64,000 nucleotides of DNA from Gemmatimonas sp. UBA7669. Lineage in GTDB: Bacteria; Gemmatimonadota; Gemmatimonadetes; Gemmatimonadales; Gemmatimonadaceae. The DNA is taken from NCBI RefSeq assembly GCF_002483225.1, contig NZ_DLHL01000061.1, positions 10,993-74,992 of the forward strand, written 5' to 3'. Shown piece by piece: positions 9,567 through 18,821 of this stretch; position 1 is the stretch's first letter, and every line of letters starts with the position of its first letter. A program made the position numbers and the translations under genes. The notes under the pieces are model-generated. The model did no database searches. It was not told the origin of the DNA and saw nothing but the letters and a program-made list of their open reading frames with translations.

Positions 9567-9572
9567 TATAGT
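9567..9572 (+). promoter_or_regulatory. Possible -10 box of the LytTR regulator gene
   Basis: TATAGT stands about 75 bases before the ATG at 9645. No good -35 hexamer is present at the right spacing, so this is only a weak suggestion. Confidence 0.3.
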
Positions 9573-9644
9573 CACCCCCACGGCGGTCTTCGTCGGACTC
9601 CCCAGCCGACAGGCCCGGCACGCCCCACGCCGTCCCCACCGAAC

Positions 9645-10709
9645 ATGTCTCTCCGCGTTGTCCTGCTCGGCCAGTTCGTCCCCGAGTTGCAGGCTCAGCT
9701 CACCGCGCTGACGTCCTCGATGGATTGGACGCTCGTCGCGAGCGCGAGCGATCAGTCGAGCGCGCGTCGTGTCCTCACCGCGCCGGTGCCGGATCTGGCG
9801 ATCGTGAGTACCACGTTCACCGACGGCAGCGGCGTGGATTTCGTGCGCAATCTGCCGGCTGCCCAGCGACCCGTCTCGGTCATCGTGATTGGCACGCGCG
9901 ACGAAGAAGCCGTGCAGGCCTTCGAAGTGCAGGCCACCGATTTTGTGCTCTGGCCCAGTGCCGCCGCGCGTCTGGGTGATGCGCTGACGCGGGCGCGTCA
10001 GCAGGTGCTGCAGCTTTCCTTGCTGCGCACGGCCGATGAACTGCAGCGGCTGATTGCCGAAGCGCAGGGCACGGGTGGCGTGGACCTTGGCAGCCTCTTT
10101 GGTGGGCGGCTCGCTGGCCTCGAAGGCGCGCATGGCGGCAGCAATGGCCATGCGGCCAATGCACACGGAAACGGGCACGGCAACGGCAATGGACATGGTG
10201 GTCAGCACGAGTCCGTTGGGGATGCCACACGTCGCCGTCGCACGTTGGGTGGACCGGCCACGGGTACGCTTATCGCTTCCGCGCCATGGCGCGGAGCCAA
10301 GCCGGTGGCCGCACCCGGCCGCAGCCCAAGTGGCGCAGAAGAATCGGTGCTCGACCTCTCGCGCGAAGACGGCGGCCGCGCCTCCGACCAGCCCCGTCCG
10401 CTGCGCGTGCTGGTGCGCGAAGGGCGACGGACCCGCTTTGTGCCGCTGGCCGAAGTGGATTGGTTCGAGGCCGACGGCAACTATATCCGCGTGCACAGCA
10501 GCGGCGAGCGCTATCGCACGCGTGGCACCATCACGGCCATTGAGTCGGCGCTCGATCCGCGGCAGTTCGTGCGCATTCACCGTCGTGTGGTGGTGAACAT
10601 GGACCGGGTGCGGGAAATGAGTCCGCTGCCGGGTGGCGACGGGCTGCTGGTGCTCGGAGACGGGTCGACGCTGCGGCTGTCGCGGACGTACCGGGCGCGG
10701 GTGCGCTGA
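9645..10709 (+). CDS. LytTR-domain regulator with degenerate receiver domain
   Basis: A 354-residue DNA-binding regulator. The C-terminal ~100 residues form a LytTR domain (LRVLVREGRRTRFVPLAEVD, then WFEADGNYIRVHS and FVRIHRRVVVNMDRV). Residues 1-125 fold like a response-regulator receiver by pattern, but the phospho-acceptor Asp is replaced (DLAIVSTTF), the N-terminal acidic pair is missing, and Trp replaces the conserved Lys (FVLWPS). It is therefore unlikely to be controlled by phosphorylation. Between them is a low-complexity linker of Gly, His and Asn (about residues 162-188) that might bind metal. The ATG at 9645 is chosen because the upstream part of the frame overlaps the terminator region. 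No histidine kinase is adjacent. Confidence 0.82.
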   Translation: MSLRVVLLGQFVPELQAQLTALTSSMDWTLVASASDQSSARRVLTAPVPDLAIVSTTFTDGSGVDFVRNLPAAQRPVSVIVIGTRDEEAVQAFEVQATDFVLWPSAAARLGDALTRARQQVLQLSLLRTADELQRLIAEAQGTGGVDLGSLFGGRLAGLEGAHGGSNGHAANAHGNGHGNGNGHGGQHESVGDATRRRRTLGGPATGTLIASAPWRGAKPVAAPGRSPSGAEESVLDLSREDGGRASDQPRPLRVLVREGRRTRFVPLAEVDWFEADGNYIRVHSSGERYRTRGTITAIESALDPRQFVRIHRRVVVNMDRVREMSPLPGGDGLLVLGDGSTLRLSRTYRARVR

Positions 10710-10742
10710 GGCTTCGCGAGGGCTTCTGGTTGGCCGCAGGGA

Positions 10743-10867
10743 AACAGAAGGTGTGAGGATCGGAGGATCCGAGGACAGGAGGGGCGGGCGTCGAGGGCTC
10801 TGGCAAGCGAGAGCCCTCGACGCCCGCTCTCTTATCCCCGGATCCTCCGATCCTCACACCTTCTGTT
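10743..10867. repeat. Two-layer palindromic repeat, copy 1
   Basis: The outer arms (10743-10770 and 10840-10867) are perfect 28-base complements beginning AACAGAAGGTGTGAGGATCG. Inside them an 18-base GC-rich inner arm, GCGGGCGTCGAGGGCTCT, pairs perfectly with its complement across an 8-base loop. Related copies lie at 48203-48335 and 62895-62996, with the same outer arms but different inner arms. It lies in the gap after the LytTR gene and could also end transcription. Confidence 0.92.
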
Positions 10868-10970
10868 CAAACCAAGCCAGAGGAGTGACGGGAAACGCTG
10901 TTACACTGTTTCCCCCATCGCACGGCCACTGGGGACAGTCTGTTGGTCCCATACCGGACTCGCGTGACGA

Positions 10971-10998
10971 TTGACACCAAATCTCAGCGATATAGGTT
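10971..10998 (+). promoter_or_regulatory. Putative promoter of the TonB receptor operon
   Basis: TTGACA (10971-10976) is followed after 16 bases by TAGGTT (10993-10998); TATAGG overlaps it two bases earlier. Transcription from here would leave a leader of about 300 bases before the start at 11304. The 10868-10970 stretch also holds a short inverted repeat, GGGAAAC/GTTTCCC, at about 10890-10914 that could be an operator. The remaining leader shows no gene. Confidence 0.5.
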
Positions 10999-11303
10999 AG
11001 GCTGCTGCTCCATTTTCCGATTCCAGCTCAGTCCGGCGGAATCGGCGTTTTTCCTGCCCGTCCATCTCACCACGCCCCTCGGCACGGCATGGCGCGCCTG
11101 TCGCGACGTCCGCTGCGGTTTCACCTCATAGACCGACATTCGACCGCGGTGTGCCACGCACCCGGTCTTCGCTTCACCAATTCAGTACCAGCCCGGGACC
11201 AAAAGGTTTCCGGTCGGTCCTGACTTGGCGTTTCAGGCGTTTCGGCCCCGCATTCCCGGTGGTCGAGGCGTTGTACCGTGGCACTACCCTCCCGGAGGAG
11301 CAG

Positions 11304-14300
11304 ATGAGGTTACTCGGACGTCGTCGGTGGCTGTTTGCGACGGTCCTCGGCGTGGCGCTGGCCGCCCCGATCACCGCCGCAAAGGCCCAGACCGGCAAGA
11401 TCACCGGTGTGGTAACCGACACGGAGACCGGCAAGCCGGTGGAAGGCGCTGCGGTCGTGGTTCAGGGCACCACCTTGGGTGCCAACACCAATTCCGCGGG
11501 TCGCTACTTCATCATCCAGGTCCCACCCGGCACCTACACGGTGCAGGCTCGGCGCCTGGGTTATCAGAGCGTCAACGCCACCAACGTGGTGGTCACGATC
11601 GACCAGACCACCGAGCAGAACTTCAAGCTCCGCTCCTCCAACCAGACCCTCGCGGCCGTCACGGTACAGGCCGAGGAAGTGCCGCTGGTGCAGCGTGGCC
11701 AGGTGGGCTCGCAGTCGGTCATCACGGCCGACCAGATCCAGTCCCTGCCCGTGACCACCATTGCCGGCGTGCTGGCCCTGCAGCAGGGCTTCACGCAGGT
11801 GCCGGACAACACCAACATCGTGTCGCTGGCCGAAGAGCAGCGTTCCACCACACCGGCCATTCGTGTGCGTGGTTCGCGTGGTGGCTCCACGCTGTCCATG
11901 GTTGACGGTATCCCCATCAACAACCCGCTGTTCGGCAACGACGCCGTCTCGGTGAACGGCCTCGCCGTGCAGCAGACGGTGTTCCAGCGCGGCCACATGG
12001 ACCCCATGTACGGCAATGCGCTCTCGGGCGTGATCAACAACGCGCTCCGTGAGGGTGGCTCCGAGGTGTCGGGTTCCATCGACTACCGCAACTCGGGTCT
12101 CACGGGCCGGCTGTTCAATTCGCCGCAGGACATCGTCAACAACAACCAGCTCATTCGCGGCTATCTCTCGGGTCCGGTGCCGGGCACGGGCAGCAAGCTG
12201 CGCTACGCCGTGTCCGGCCAGGTCAACAGCCAGGCTGCGCGCGCGCTGCAGTTCGACAACGACGTGTTCACGGTCAACAACCCGAACAACGCCTTCGGTG
12301 GCATTGTGACGGACAATGTGCTGCTGCCGCAGAACCGCGATCTCGCGGCCGGCTGGCAGGGCTTTGGCGTGTCGCAGAACACCAACTTCGTGGGCAAGCT
12401 CACCTGGCTGGCCACGGACAACACGACGCTCAAGTTCACGGCCGTCACGGGTGAGCGTACGCGCCGCAACTACGACCGCCGCTACTACTACCAGTACCGC
12501 GGCGATCCGTTGGCCCTCGTGAACAACCGCGCCGACTCGCTGTTCGTGCTGAGCGACGCCGGCAACCGTCAGTCGCGGGACATGATCCAGCCCGCCGTGC
12601 GTGACCAGGGCAACGTGTATGTGGGCACGTTCTCGCAGCGCTTCGGTCGCTCCAATCTCGACATTCGTGTGGCGCAGACGAGCTTTGAGCGCCTCACCTG
12701 CCCCGTGTTCCAGGGCACCTGCATTCCGGGCCCGTTCTTCCGGCAGAACTTCAGCCAGAACTTCCTGAGCCCCTCGCCCACGGTGGCCGGTGGTGACCGT
12801 GTGCCCTACGGCGGCATTGCCGACGGCACCTACGGCGGTGAGGAGTACACCTCGCGCACCGTGCGTGTGGACTTCAAGTCGCAGATCACCGATCACAACG
12901 AACTCGGTGTGGGCGTGCAGTACATCGGCCACGATCTCCGCTACAACGATCTGCTGGCCTTCGGTACCAACTCGGGCATCCAGCCCACCACCACGCAGAT
13001 CTACCGCGCCAAGCCCTACGAGGCCGCGGCGTACGTACAGAGCAAGATCGAGTACGACTTCATCACCATCCAGCTTGGCGGTCGCTTCGACTACGGCGTG
13101 GCGCGCGGCCGCGGCTTCACCGATCCGTTTGATCCGTCCAACGGCACCACGGCCCGTCAGGTCTGCGACGGCGCCACGGTGGGTGGCCAGCGTCTGGTCA
13201 ATGCCCAGGGCCAGCCCTATGGCGTGAACGGCTGTCTGTCCAGCACCATCGATCGCAATACGCAGCGCCCGGTGCTTCTCGACAGCGCCACGCGTATCGC
13301 GCAGCTCGACGACTTCAGCGAGGCCAAGGCCCGCACGGCCTTCTCGCCGCGTGTGGGTGTGAGCTTCCCGCTCACCGAGCGCTCGCAGGTGTTCTTCAAC
13401 GCCGGCCGCTACACCATGGTGCCGCTCTACGGCAACGTGTACCGCAACACGGGTATCGGCACCGTGGCCGGTGTGGACGCTTACTGCGCGGCCAACCAGG
13501 TGAAGCCGGGCAGCACCGAGTGCGTGCCCAACATCCAGGCCAACAACCCGGGCTTTGCCGGCAACCCCAACCTGCTGCTCGAGCAGGCCAAGCAGTACGA
13601 AGTGGGTTACTCGGCCGAACTGAGCCGCGACTACGGCATCCAGGTGGCGGTGTTCAACCGCTCCGAGACCGGCCTCTCGGGCATCCGCCCCAGCCGCGCC
13701 GTACAGGACATCGGCTCCACCTACGACGGCGCCTCGCCCTTCTATCAGGTGCTGGTGAACGGTGACTTCCTGACCTCGCGTGGTCTCGAAATCCAGTTCA
13801 ACCGTCGTCTGCGCAACCGCTGGGGCTACGACATCAACTATGGCCTCTCGCGCGCCACGACCAACTCGCGGCCGCCCGAGCGCGCCAACGAAGTGGGTCG
13901 TCGCGAAGCGGCCAGCCGTCAGCAGCTCTATGAGGCCGTGGCCGACGTGAACCAGCCGCAGCGTCTCAACGTGCAGATGTTCTTCCAGGTGCGTGACGAC
14001 ATTCCACAGCTGCCGTTCGACTTGGGTCGCCTGACCAAGAACTCGCGTCTCACGGTCACTTACCAGGTGGCGTCGGGCTTCCCGTACACGCCCATTCGTG
14101 GTGATGCCTTCGGTCTCCAGGCAGCCGCCAACGTGACCGACATCAACTCGGGCAGCATGCCCGCCACGCAGGACCTGAGCGCCTTCATCAACAAGCAGTT
14201 CCGGCTGGGCAACATGGCCTACTCGGCCTTTCTCCAGATGAACAACCTGCTGGACCGCCGCAACTGCGTGCAGGTGTTCGTGAACAACGGTACGTGCGAT

Positions 14301-14432
14301 GCCGGTCTGCGTGACTTCACGAACCGCAGCGTCGGCAACACGGGTGACGCCTCCACGTCCACGGCCTTCGACCAGCCCGAATTCATTGGCGCGCGTCGCA
14401 GCATCGCGGCCGGCATCACCATCACCTTCTGA
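11304..14432 (+). CDS. TonB-dependent outer-membrane receptor with carboxypeptidase-regulatory-like domain
   Basis: A 1042-residue outer-membrane beta-barrel for energised import of a substrate not readable from the sequence. A signal peptide (MRLLGRRRWLFATVLGVALA, cleaved near AKAQ) is followed by a CarboxypepD_reg-like Ig fold (GKITGVVTDTETGKPVEGAA, about residues 30-110), a plug domain (IQSLPVTTIAGVLALQQGF; IRVRGSRGGSTLSMVDGIPI) and a long barrel ending in the aromatic strand AAGITITF. The ATG at 11304 has a good ribosome site (GGAGGAG) and begins the signal peptide, so the 51 upstream codons are not coding. It heads a five-gene run with gaps of 14 bases or less. The C-terminal Phe fits Bam-dependent insertion. 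Confidence 0.9.
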   Translation: MRLLGRRRWLFATVLGVALAAPITAAKAQTGKITGVVTDTETGKPVEGAAVVVQGTTLGANTNSAGRYFIIQVPPGTYTVQARRLGYQSVNATNVVVTIDQTTEQNFKLRSSNQTLAAVTVQAEEVPLVQRGQVGSQSVITADQIQSLPVTTIAGVLALQQGFTQVPDNTNIVSLAEEQRSTTPAIRVRGSRGGSTLSMVDGIPINNPLFGNDAVSVNGLAVQQTVFQRGHMDPMYGNALSGVINNALREGGSEVSGSIDYRNSGLTGRLFNSPQDIVNNNQLIRGYLSGPVPGTGSKLRYAVSGQVNSQAARALQFDNDVFTVNNPNNAFGGIVTDNVLLPQNRDLAAGWQGFGVSQNTNFVGKLTWLATDNTTLKFTAVTGERTRRNYDRRYYYQYRGDPLALVNNRADSLFVLSDAGNRQSRDMIQPAVRDQGNVYVGTFSQRFGRSNLDIRVAQTSFERLTCPVFQGTCIPGPFFRQNFSQNFLSPSPTVAGGDRVPYGGIADGTYGGEEYTSRTVRVDFKSQITDHNELGVGVQYIGHDLRYNDLLAFGTNSGIQPTTTQIYRAKPYEAAAYVQSKIEYDFITIQLGGRFDYGVARGRGFTDPFDPSNGTTARQVCDGATVGGQRLVNAQGQPYGVNGCLSSTIDRNTQRPVLLDSATRIAQLDDFSEAKARTAFSPRVGVSFPLTERSQVFFNAGRYTMVPLYGNVYRNTGIGTVAGVDAYCAANQVKPGSTECVPNIQANNPGFAGNPNLLLEQAKQYEVGYSAELSRDYGIQVAVFNRSETGLSGIRPSRAVQDIGSTYDGASPFYQVLVNGDFLTSRGLEIQFNRRLRNRWGYDINYGLSRATTNSRPPERANEVGRREAASRQQLYEAVADVNQPQRLNVQMFFQVRDDIPQLPFDLGRLTKNSRLTVTYQVASGFPYTPIRGDAFGLQAAANVTDINSGSMPATQDLSAFINKQFRLGNMAYSAFLQMNNLLDRRNCVQVFVNNGTCDAGLRDFTNRSVGNTGDASTSTAFDQPEFIGARRSIAAGITITF

Positions 14433-14446
14433 GTCCCGATAACGAC

Positions 14447-17400
14447 ATGCCCAACGTTTCCAATACGGCGGCTTTCGGCCGCCGGGCGTGGCGTGCCAGC
14501 CTGATGGCGGCCGGTGCGGCCCTCGCCGGCCTCGTGCCGGCGCAGGTGTCCGCCCAGCTCTTCACCCGCCCGGCCACGCCCGTTACCCACCTCGACAGCC
14601 TGCGCGCCGACGGCAGCATCAAGCGGGTGCCGCTTGCGCCGCCCGGTTCCGGTTTCAATCTGTTCGCGGCTGAAGACATCGCCGTGGGTACCTTCCGCAG
14701 CACAGGTGGCCTGCGTGGCGGTTTTGCCAATCAGGGTGGTCCCGTGCCGTACAATCAGGGTGGCGGCGTGATTGCCACGCACTGGATGGGCGGCAACGGT
14801 GGCTACGTGTTCTTCGAGCAGGGTTTTGTCATGGCGGCCGGTCGCAGCGCCTACAACAAGATCCTTGCGGCCAACCCGGCCATCCGCTTCATGCGCGGCG
14901 CGCAGGGCTACACCTTCCACTTCTGGAACACGGCCACGCCGCCGGATACGCGCCGCATCGGCGCCGCCGACGGTCAGTTCGGACAGATCTTCGCTGGCGT
15001 GACGGGTGCAGCGGACGGCTCGTGCCGTGACGACGTGCAGTCGGCGGGTGCGAACTGGGGTTCGCAGACCCTGGTCGCCATGAAGGACTGCCCGGTGACC
15101 TGGCCGAGTGCCGGGTTTGGTGGCAAGCGGGTCATTCCGGACACCGTGTGGCGCAACACCTTTGCGGCCAACCCGACGGCCTTCCGCTGGGATGACTGGA
15201 AGATCCCCGCCTCGCGTCAGTCGCAGGACTTCCTTGGCACGCAGAGTCTGTTCGGCTACATGTCGGACTACTACCGCGAGCAGCGTCTGCGTTACGGCAA
15301 CGTGGTGCCCGGTCAGTCCGGCGCGCCGCAGGTGGACGGCTTCCCCCTCGGCATCTGGATGCGTGTCGATGGCTGGCAGTTCGGTGCGCCGGCCACGCGT
15401 AACGCGCAGTTCTATCAGGTCACGATGGTGAACAAGTCGGCCGAAGTGTACGGCGTGCCCATCGACTACGACTCGCTGTACTTCGGCCTTGGCCCGGGCT
15501 TCCTCATGGGTGGCGCCGGCCAGTACGCCTATCCGTACGTGGACATCAAGAACAGCACCATCTACTACACGAAGTCCAACACGTCCGGCAACTGCAGCGC
15601 GACCTACCCGCGGCGCTACGAGAACACCACCTTCAGCGGCTGCCTCTCCACCGCCGACCGTTTTGGCCGTGGTGTGTACGCGGCGACGTGGCTCAAGTCG
15701 CCCCTCGGTGATTTCCGCAACAAGCTCTTCACCAATCCGGAGAGCCCGTACTACGCGCCGAATCACCCCAATCGTGGTGACACCATCATGGTGAACCACA
15801 TGCATGCCAACCAGTTCGGCTTCCTGTCGCAGAACTGGACGCGCTCCAGCCGCGCCGGATTTGGCATGCTCTCGTCCAAGGAGGACGATTTCCTCGATGG
15901 CCGACTGGCCACCGATTTTGCGGTCAACGACTTCCTCTACATGTTCCGCCCGGAAGACTGGAGCGGCTCGCTGCCGACCACGCTGGCGGACACCAAGTAC
16001 CCCAAGTTTGCGCCGTCCGGCACCATCAATCCCAAGACCGGCCAGCCATTTGGCGACTGGGACTACAACAAGGACGGCGTACCCGACACCATCTCCATGC
16101 AGGGCTGCGGACGTCAGGGCTGCGCGGACATCTACTCGGACACCGTGGCCGGTGGTTATGACAACCGCTTGGGCAATATCGGCAACACGGTGAGCGCGGG
16201 CCCGTTCGCACTGCGCGCCAACGATACCACGCAGTTCCTCTGGGCCTTCTCCTGGACGCCGGACTCGCTGTCCATGCGCCAGAACATCGAAGGCATCATC
16301 GCGTCGTATCTCGGCAACTACGACGGCCCCGAGCCCTACAGTGTGGCCAGTGGCCGCATTGCCGGCACCGCCGGCTCGGCCATCAATTACACGGTGTCGT
16401 CGGCGGCGCTGATCGACTCCACCATCGGTTCCGATGCCGTGGCCACCACCGGTGCGCAAATCACGCTGCGTTTCCCGCAGATCAACCCGGTGGACCCGTA
16501 CTTCCTCCGTCTGCTCAACCGCATCCGCCAGGACTCGGCGGCCGGTGACGCCAACGTGCGCCGCATCCTGCGTTACAACCCGGGCCTGTTGCAGCGCCTG
16601 TTTGACCGCGCCAACGACAACCTGGCGGCGGTGTACGTGTTCAAGTCCTGCGACAACGGGCAGTCTTTCACGCAGACCTCGGGCAACTCCGCGACCTGTA
16701 CCGCGGCGCCTACGCGCTCGGTGGACAATGGCGTGAATCCCTTCCCGTGGCGCCCGCTCACAACGAGCAACTACACCAACGGTATTCCGCAAACAGCGAC
16801 GTATACTGAAACGGTGCAGGCTGGTCGCAACTACATCTACTCGTTCGTCACGCGTTCGCGTGGTTTCGCGGACTTCCGCATCGTGGACACTTCGGCCACC
16901 GGTGGCTTTACGGTTACCGATCTCACCACCGCGCTGCGCATCCCCACCGACACCATCAACTCGGCCCTGTCCATCAGCGGTCCGAGCGTGGTGAACGTGT
17001 ACATGCCCATCAGCGACGTGGCCGGCAAGTCGTACGCGACCATCGACACGGCCACGCTGGGTGGTACGGCCACGCAGCAGGTGGCCTTCAGTGCGGTGAA
17101 CAACAACATCACCGGCAACACGAAGATGTACTTCGGTAACCGGTTCATCGTGCGCAAGACCATCGACACGCTGACCAGTGCGGCCACCACGCAGGTAGTT
17201 GCGCAGTGGGTGCTGCCGCGTGCGGCGGCGTCGCCCACGGCCACCCCGGTGGCCAACTTCGTGGCCTCCGAGCGCACCTTCCAGGGCAACCTGAACATTC
17301 CGGCGCGTGTCGGTACGGCGGAGGTTGCGGGCACCTTCCGCAGCATCTCGGGCTCGTCCCGCGTGTTCGTGGATACGCTCACCTCACCCACGGGCCGCCC

Positions 17401-18811
17401 GGGCTTCCTGCTTGTGGATGGTCAGAACCGTCCCATCATCGTCACCAACGATGCCTATGGCACGGGTGGTACGCCGTCGCTGGCGGCCAGCATGCAGAAC
17501 GCGCCCAACTACCAGGGCTTCGTGGTGCAGCTGCGCGACTCGGCCAGCGCCAACGGCTTCCGACTCATTCCGAGCCAGCTGAATCCGCTCACGGGCGCGG
17601 CGCGCGAGTTCAACTTCACGGTGCGCGGTGAGGGCGATACGCTCACGGCGAACGCGCGGCAGTTCACGCCGTTTGTCGGCGCCATCACCGGTGCCAACCG
17701 GCCGGTGCGTGGCGGTCGCTACGAGATCACTTGGCAGACCGACCCCTGGGGACCGCGGGCGCCGTTCCGTCTCGACCCGGTCACCGATCTGCAGGGCACG
17801 GTGAGCGCGTCGCTGGCGGATGCCACGGCGCGTGCCACGAACGTCTCCAGCACGGCTGCGGCCGACGCGGCGCTGGTGGGCCGCACGCTGCGCCGGGCGC
17901 GGGTGCCGTTCACGGTGAGCTTCACCAGCAGTGAAGGCCAGACCTACCCGGTGCGCGTCGCGGCCCTGCCGCGTCCGGCGGCCACGGGCAACACGCGACT
18001 CCTGGGTTCCGGCAATGACACGGTGCGTGTGGCCGTGCCCGACTCGGTGTGGCTGCCTGGTGACACGCTGGTGCTGCTGCACAGCATCGAGCGCGACTCC
18101 ACGGTTGGCACGGGAGCGACGGCCTTCGTGGTCGTGGGTCCTCGCACCATCGATGGCGCCACGGTCAATGCACCAATCGCCATCCAGAAGGACTCCGTTG
18201 GTGCCCGCATCGCGGTTAACTGCGCGACGACGGGCCTCAGCCGACCGGCCGCCGACGTCGTGACCTGCAACCCGCTGGTGCTGCTCTCGCGTGGCGCCAC
18301 GACGCCGGGCAACCAGACCAGCGAAACCCTCGCCGGTGGCTATCTGCCCATGCAGCCGGGTTGGAAGCAGGTGTTTGAACTGACCCGTACGCTCGACCCG
18401 CGCTCGGTCATCCGCTTCACGGCCACGCCGTTCTCCACCGCCAACGCGGTGACCAAGGACGAGCTCCGCCGCGTGAGTGTGGTGCCCAATCCGTACCTCG
18501 TGCGGTCGAACAACGACCTCATGGGTACTTCGGACCGCAACACCACGCCGCAGATCCACTTCATCGGCGTGCCGCCCGAAGGCACCATTCGCATCTACTC
18601 GGTCTCCGGCCAGTTCCTCCAGGAACTCAAGTGGACGGCGTCGGACTTGCAGCTCAGCGGCAACGACCGACCCAACGGTGACCTGGCCTACAACCTGCGC
18701 ACCCGTGAGGGTCTCGAACTGGCCTCCGGTCTCTACCTGTACGTCCTCGAGGCCACGGGCCCGCAGGGCGGCAATCAGGTGCAGCGCGGCAAGTTCGTGA
18801 TCTTCCGCTAA
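14447..18811 (+). CDS. Large secreted protein with T9SS/FlgD-like C-terminal domain
   Basis: A 1454-residue exported protein of unknown function. The signal peptide spans about residues 1-36, ending PAQVSAQLF. The body is Thr/Ser/Asn-rich and contains aromatic segments and several Cys pairs, without a recognised enzyme motif. The last ~95 residues follow the Ig-like C-terminal sorting pattern: VVPNPYLVRS, then a strand IHFIGVPPEGTIRIYSVSGQ, then ELASGLYLYVLEA and GKFVIFR. In Bacteroidota such domains guide type IX secretion. The next gene encodes a PorV-type barrel, the known partner of this signal, so surface display by a T9SS-like route is a reasonable inference. No PorT or GldKLMN homologue is in the window. 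Confidence 0.75.
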   Translation: MPNVSNTAAFGRRAWRASLMAAGAALAGLVPAQVSAQLFTRPATPVTHLDSLRADGSIKRVPLAPPGSGFNLFAAEDIAVGTFRSTGGLRGGFANQGGPVPYNQGGGVIATHWMGGNGGYVFFEQGFVMAAGRSAYNKILAANPAIRFMRGAQGYTFHFWNTATPPDTRRIGAADGQFGQIFAGVTGAADGSCRDDVQSAGANWGSQTLVAMKDCPVTWPSAGFGGKRVIPDTVWRNTFAANPTAFRWDDWKIPASRQSQDFLGTQSLFGYMSDYYREQRLRYGNVVPGQSGAPQVDGFPLGIWMRVDGWQFGAPATRNAQFYQVTMVNKSAEVYGVPIDYDSLYFGLGPGFLMGGAGQYAYPYVDIKNSTIYYTKSNTSGNCSATYPRRYENTTFSGCLSTADRFGRGVYAATWLKSPLGDFRNKLFTNPESPYYAPNHPNRGDTIMVNHMHANQFGFLSQNWTRSSRAGFGMLSSKEDDFLDGRLATDFAVNDFLYMFRPEDWSGSLPTTLADTKYPKFAPSGTINPKTGQPFGDWDYNKDGVPDTISMQGCGRQGCADIYSDTVAGGYDNRLGNIGNTVSAGPFALRANDTTQFLWAFSWTPDSLSMRQNIEGIIASYLGNYDGPEPYSVASGRIAGTAGSAINYTVSSAALIDSTIGSDAVATTGAQITLRFPQINPVDPYFLRLLNRIRQDSAAGDANVRRILRYNPGLLQRLFDRANDNLAAVYVFKSCDNGQSFTQTSGNSATCTAAPTRSVDNGVNPFPWRPLTTSNYTNGIPQTATYTETVQAGRNYIYSFVTRSRGFADFRIVDTSATGGFTVTDLTTALRIPTDTINSALSISGPSVVNVYMPISDVAGKSYATIDTATLGGTATQQVAFSAVNNNITGNTKMYFGNRFIVRKTIDTLTSAATTQVVAQWVLPRAAASPTATPVANFVASERTFQGNLNIPARVGTAEVAGTFRSISGSSRVFVDTLTSPTGRPGFLLVDGQNRPIIVTNDAYGTGGTPSLAASMQNAPNYQGFVVQLRDSASANGFRLIPSQLNPLTGAAREFNFTVRGEGDTLTANARQFTPFVGAITGANRPVRGGRYEITWQTDPWGPRAPFRLDPVTDLQGTVSASLADATARATNVSSTAAADAALVGRTLRRARVPFTVSFTSSEGQTYPVRVAALPRPAATGNTRLLGSGNDTVRVAVPDSVWLPGDTLVLLHSIERDSTVGTGATAFVVVGPRTIDGATVNAPIAIQKDSVGARIAVNCATTGLSRPAADVVTCNPLVLLSRGATTPGNQTSETLAGGYLPMQPGWKQVFELTRTLDPRSVIRFTATPFSTANAVTKDELRRVSVVPNPYLVRSNNDLMGTSDRNTTPQIHFIGVPPEGTIRIYSVSGQFLQELKWTASDLQLSGNDRPNGDLAYNLRTREGLELASGLYLYVLEATGPQGGNQVQRGKFVIFR

Positions 18812-18821
18812 CGGAGCGTCG

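Noticed and set aside
14219..16792. An 857-codon minus-strand open frame across the receptor and secreted-protein genes.
   Set aside because: It spans the junction of two well-supported plus-strand genes and has the same composition artefact (Arg, His, Gly-rich).
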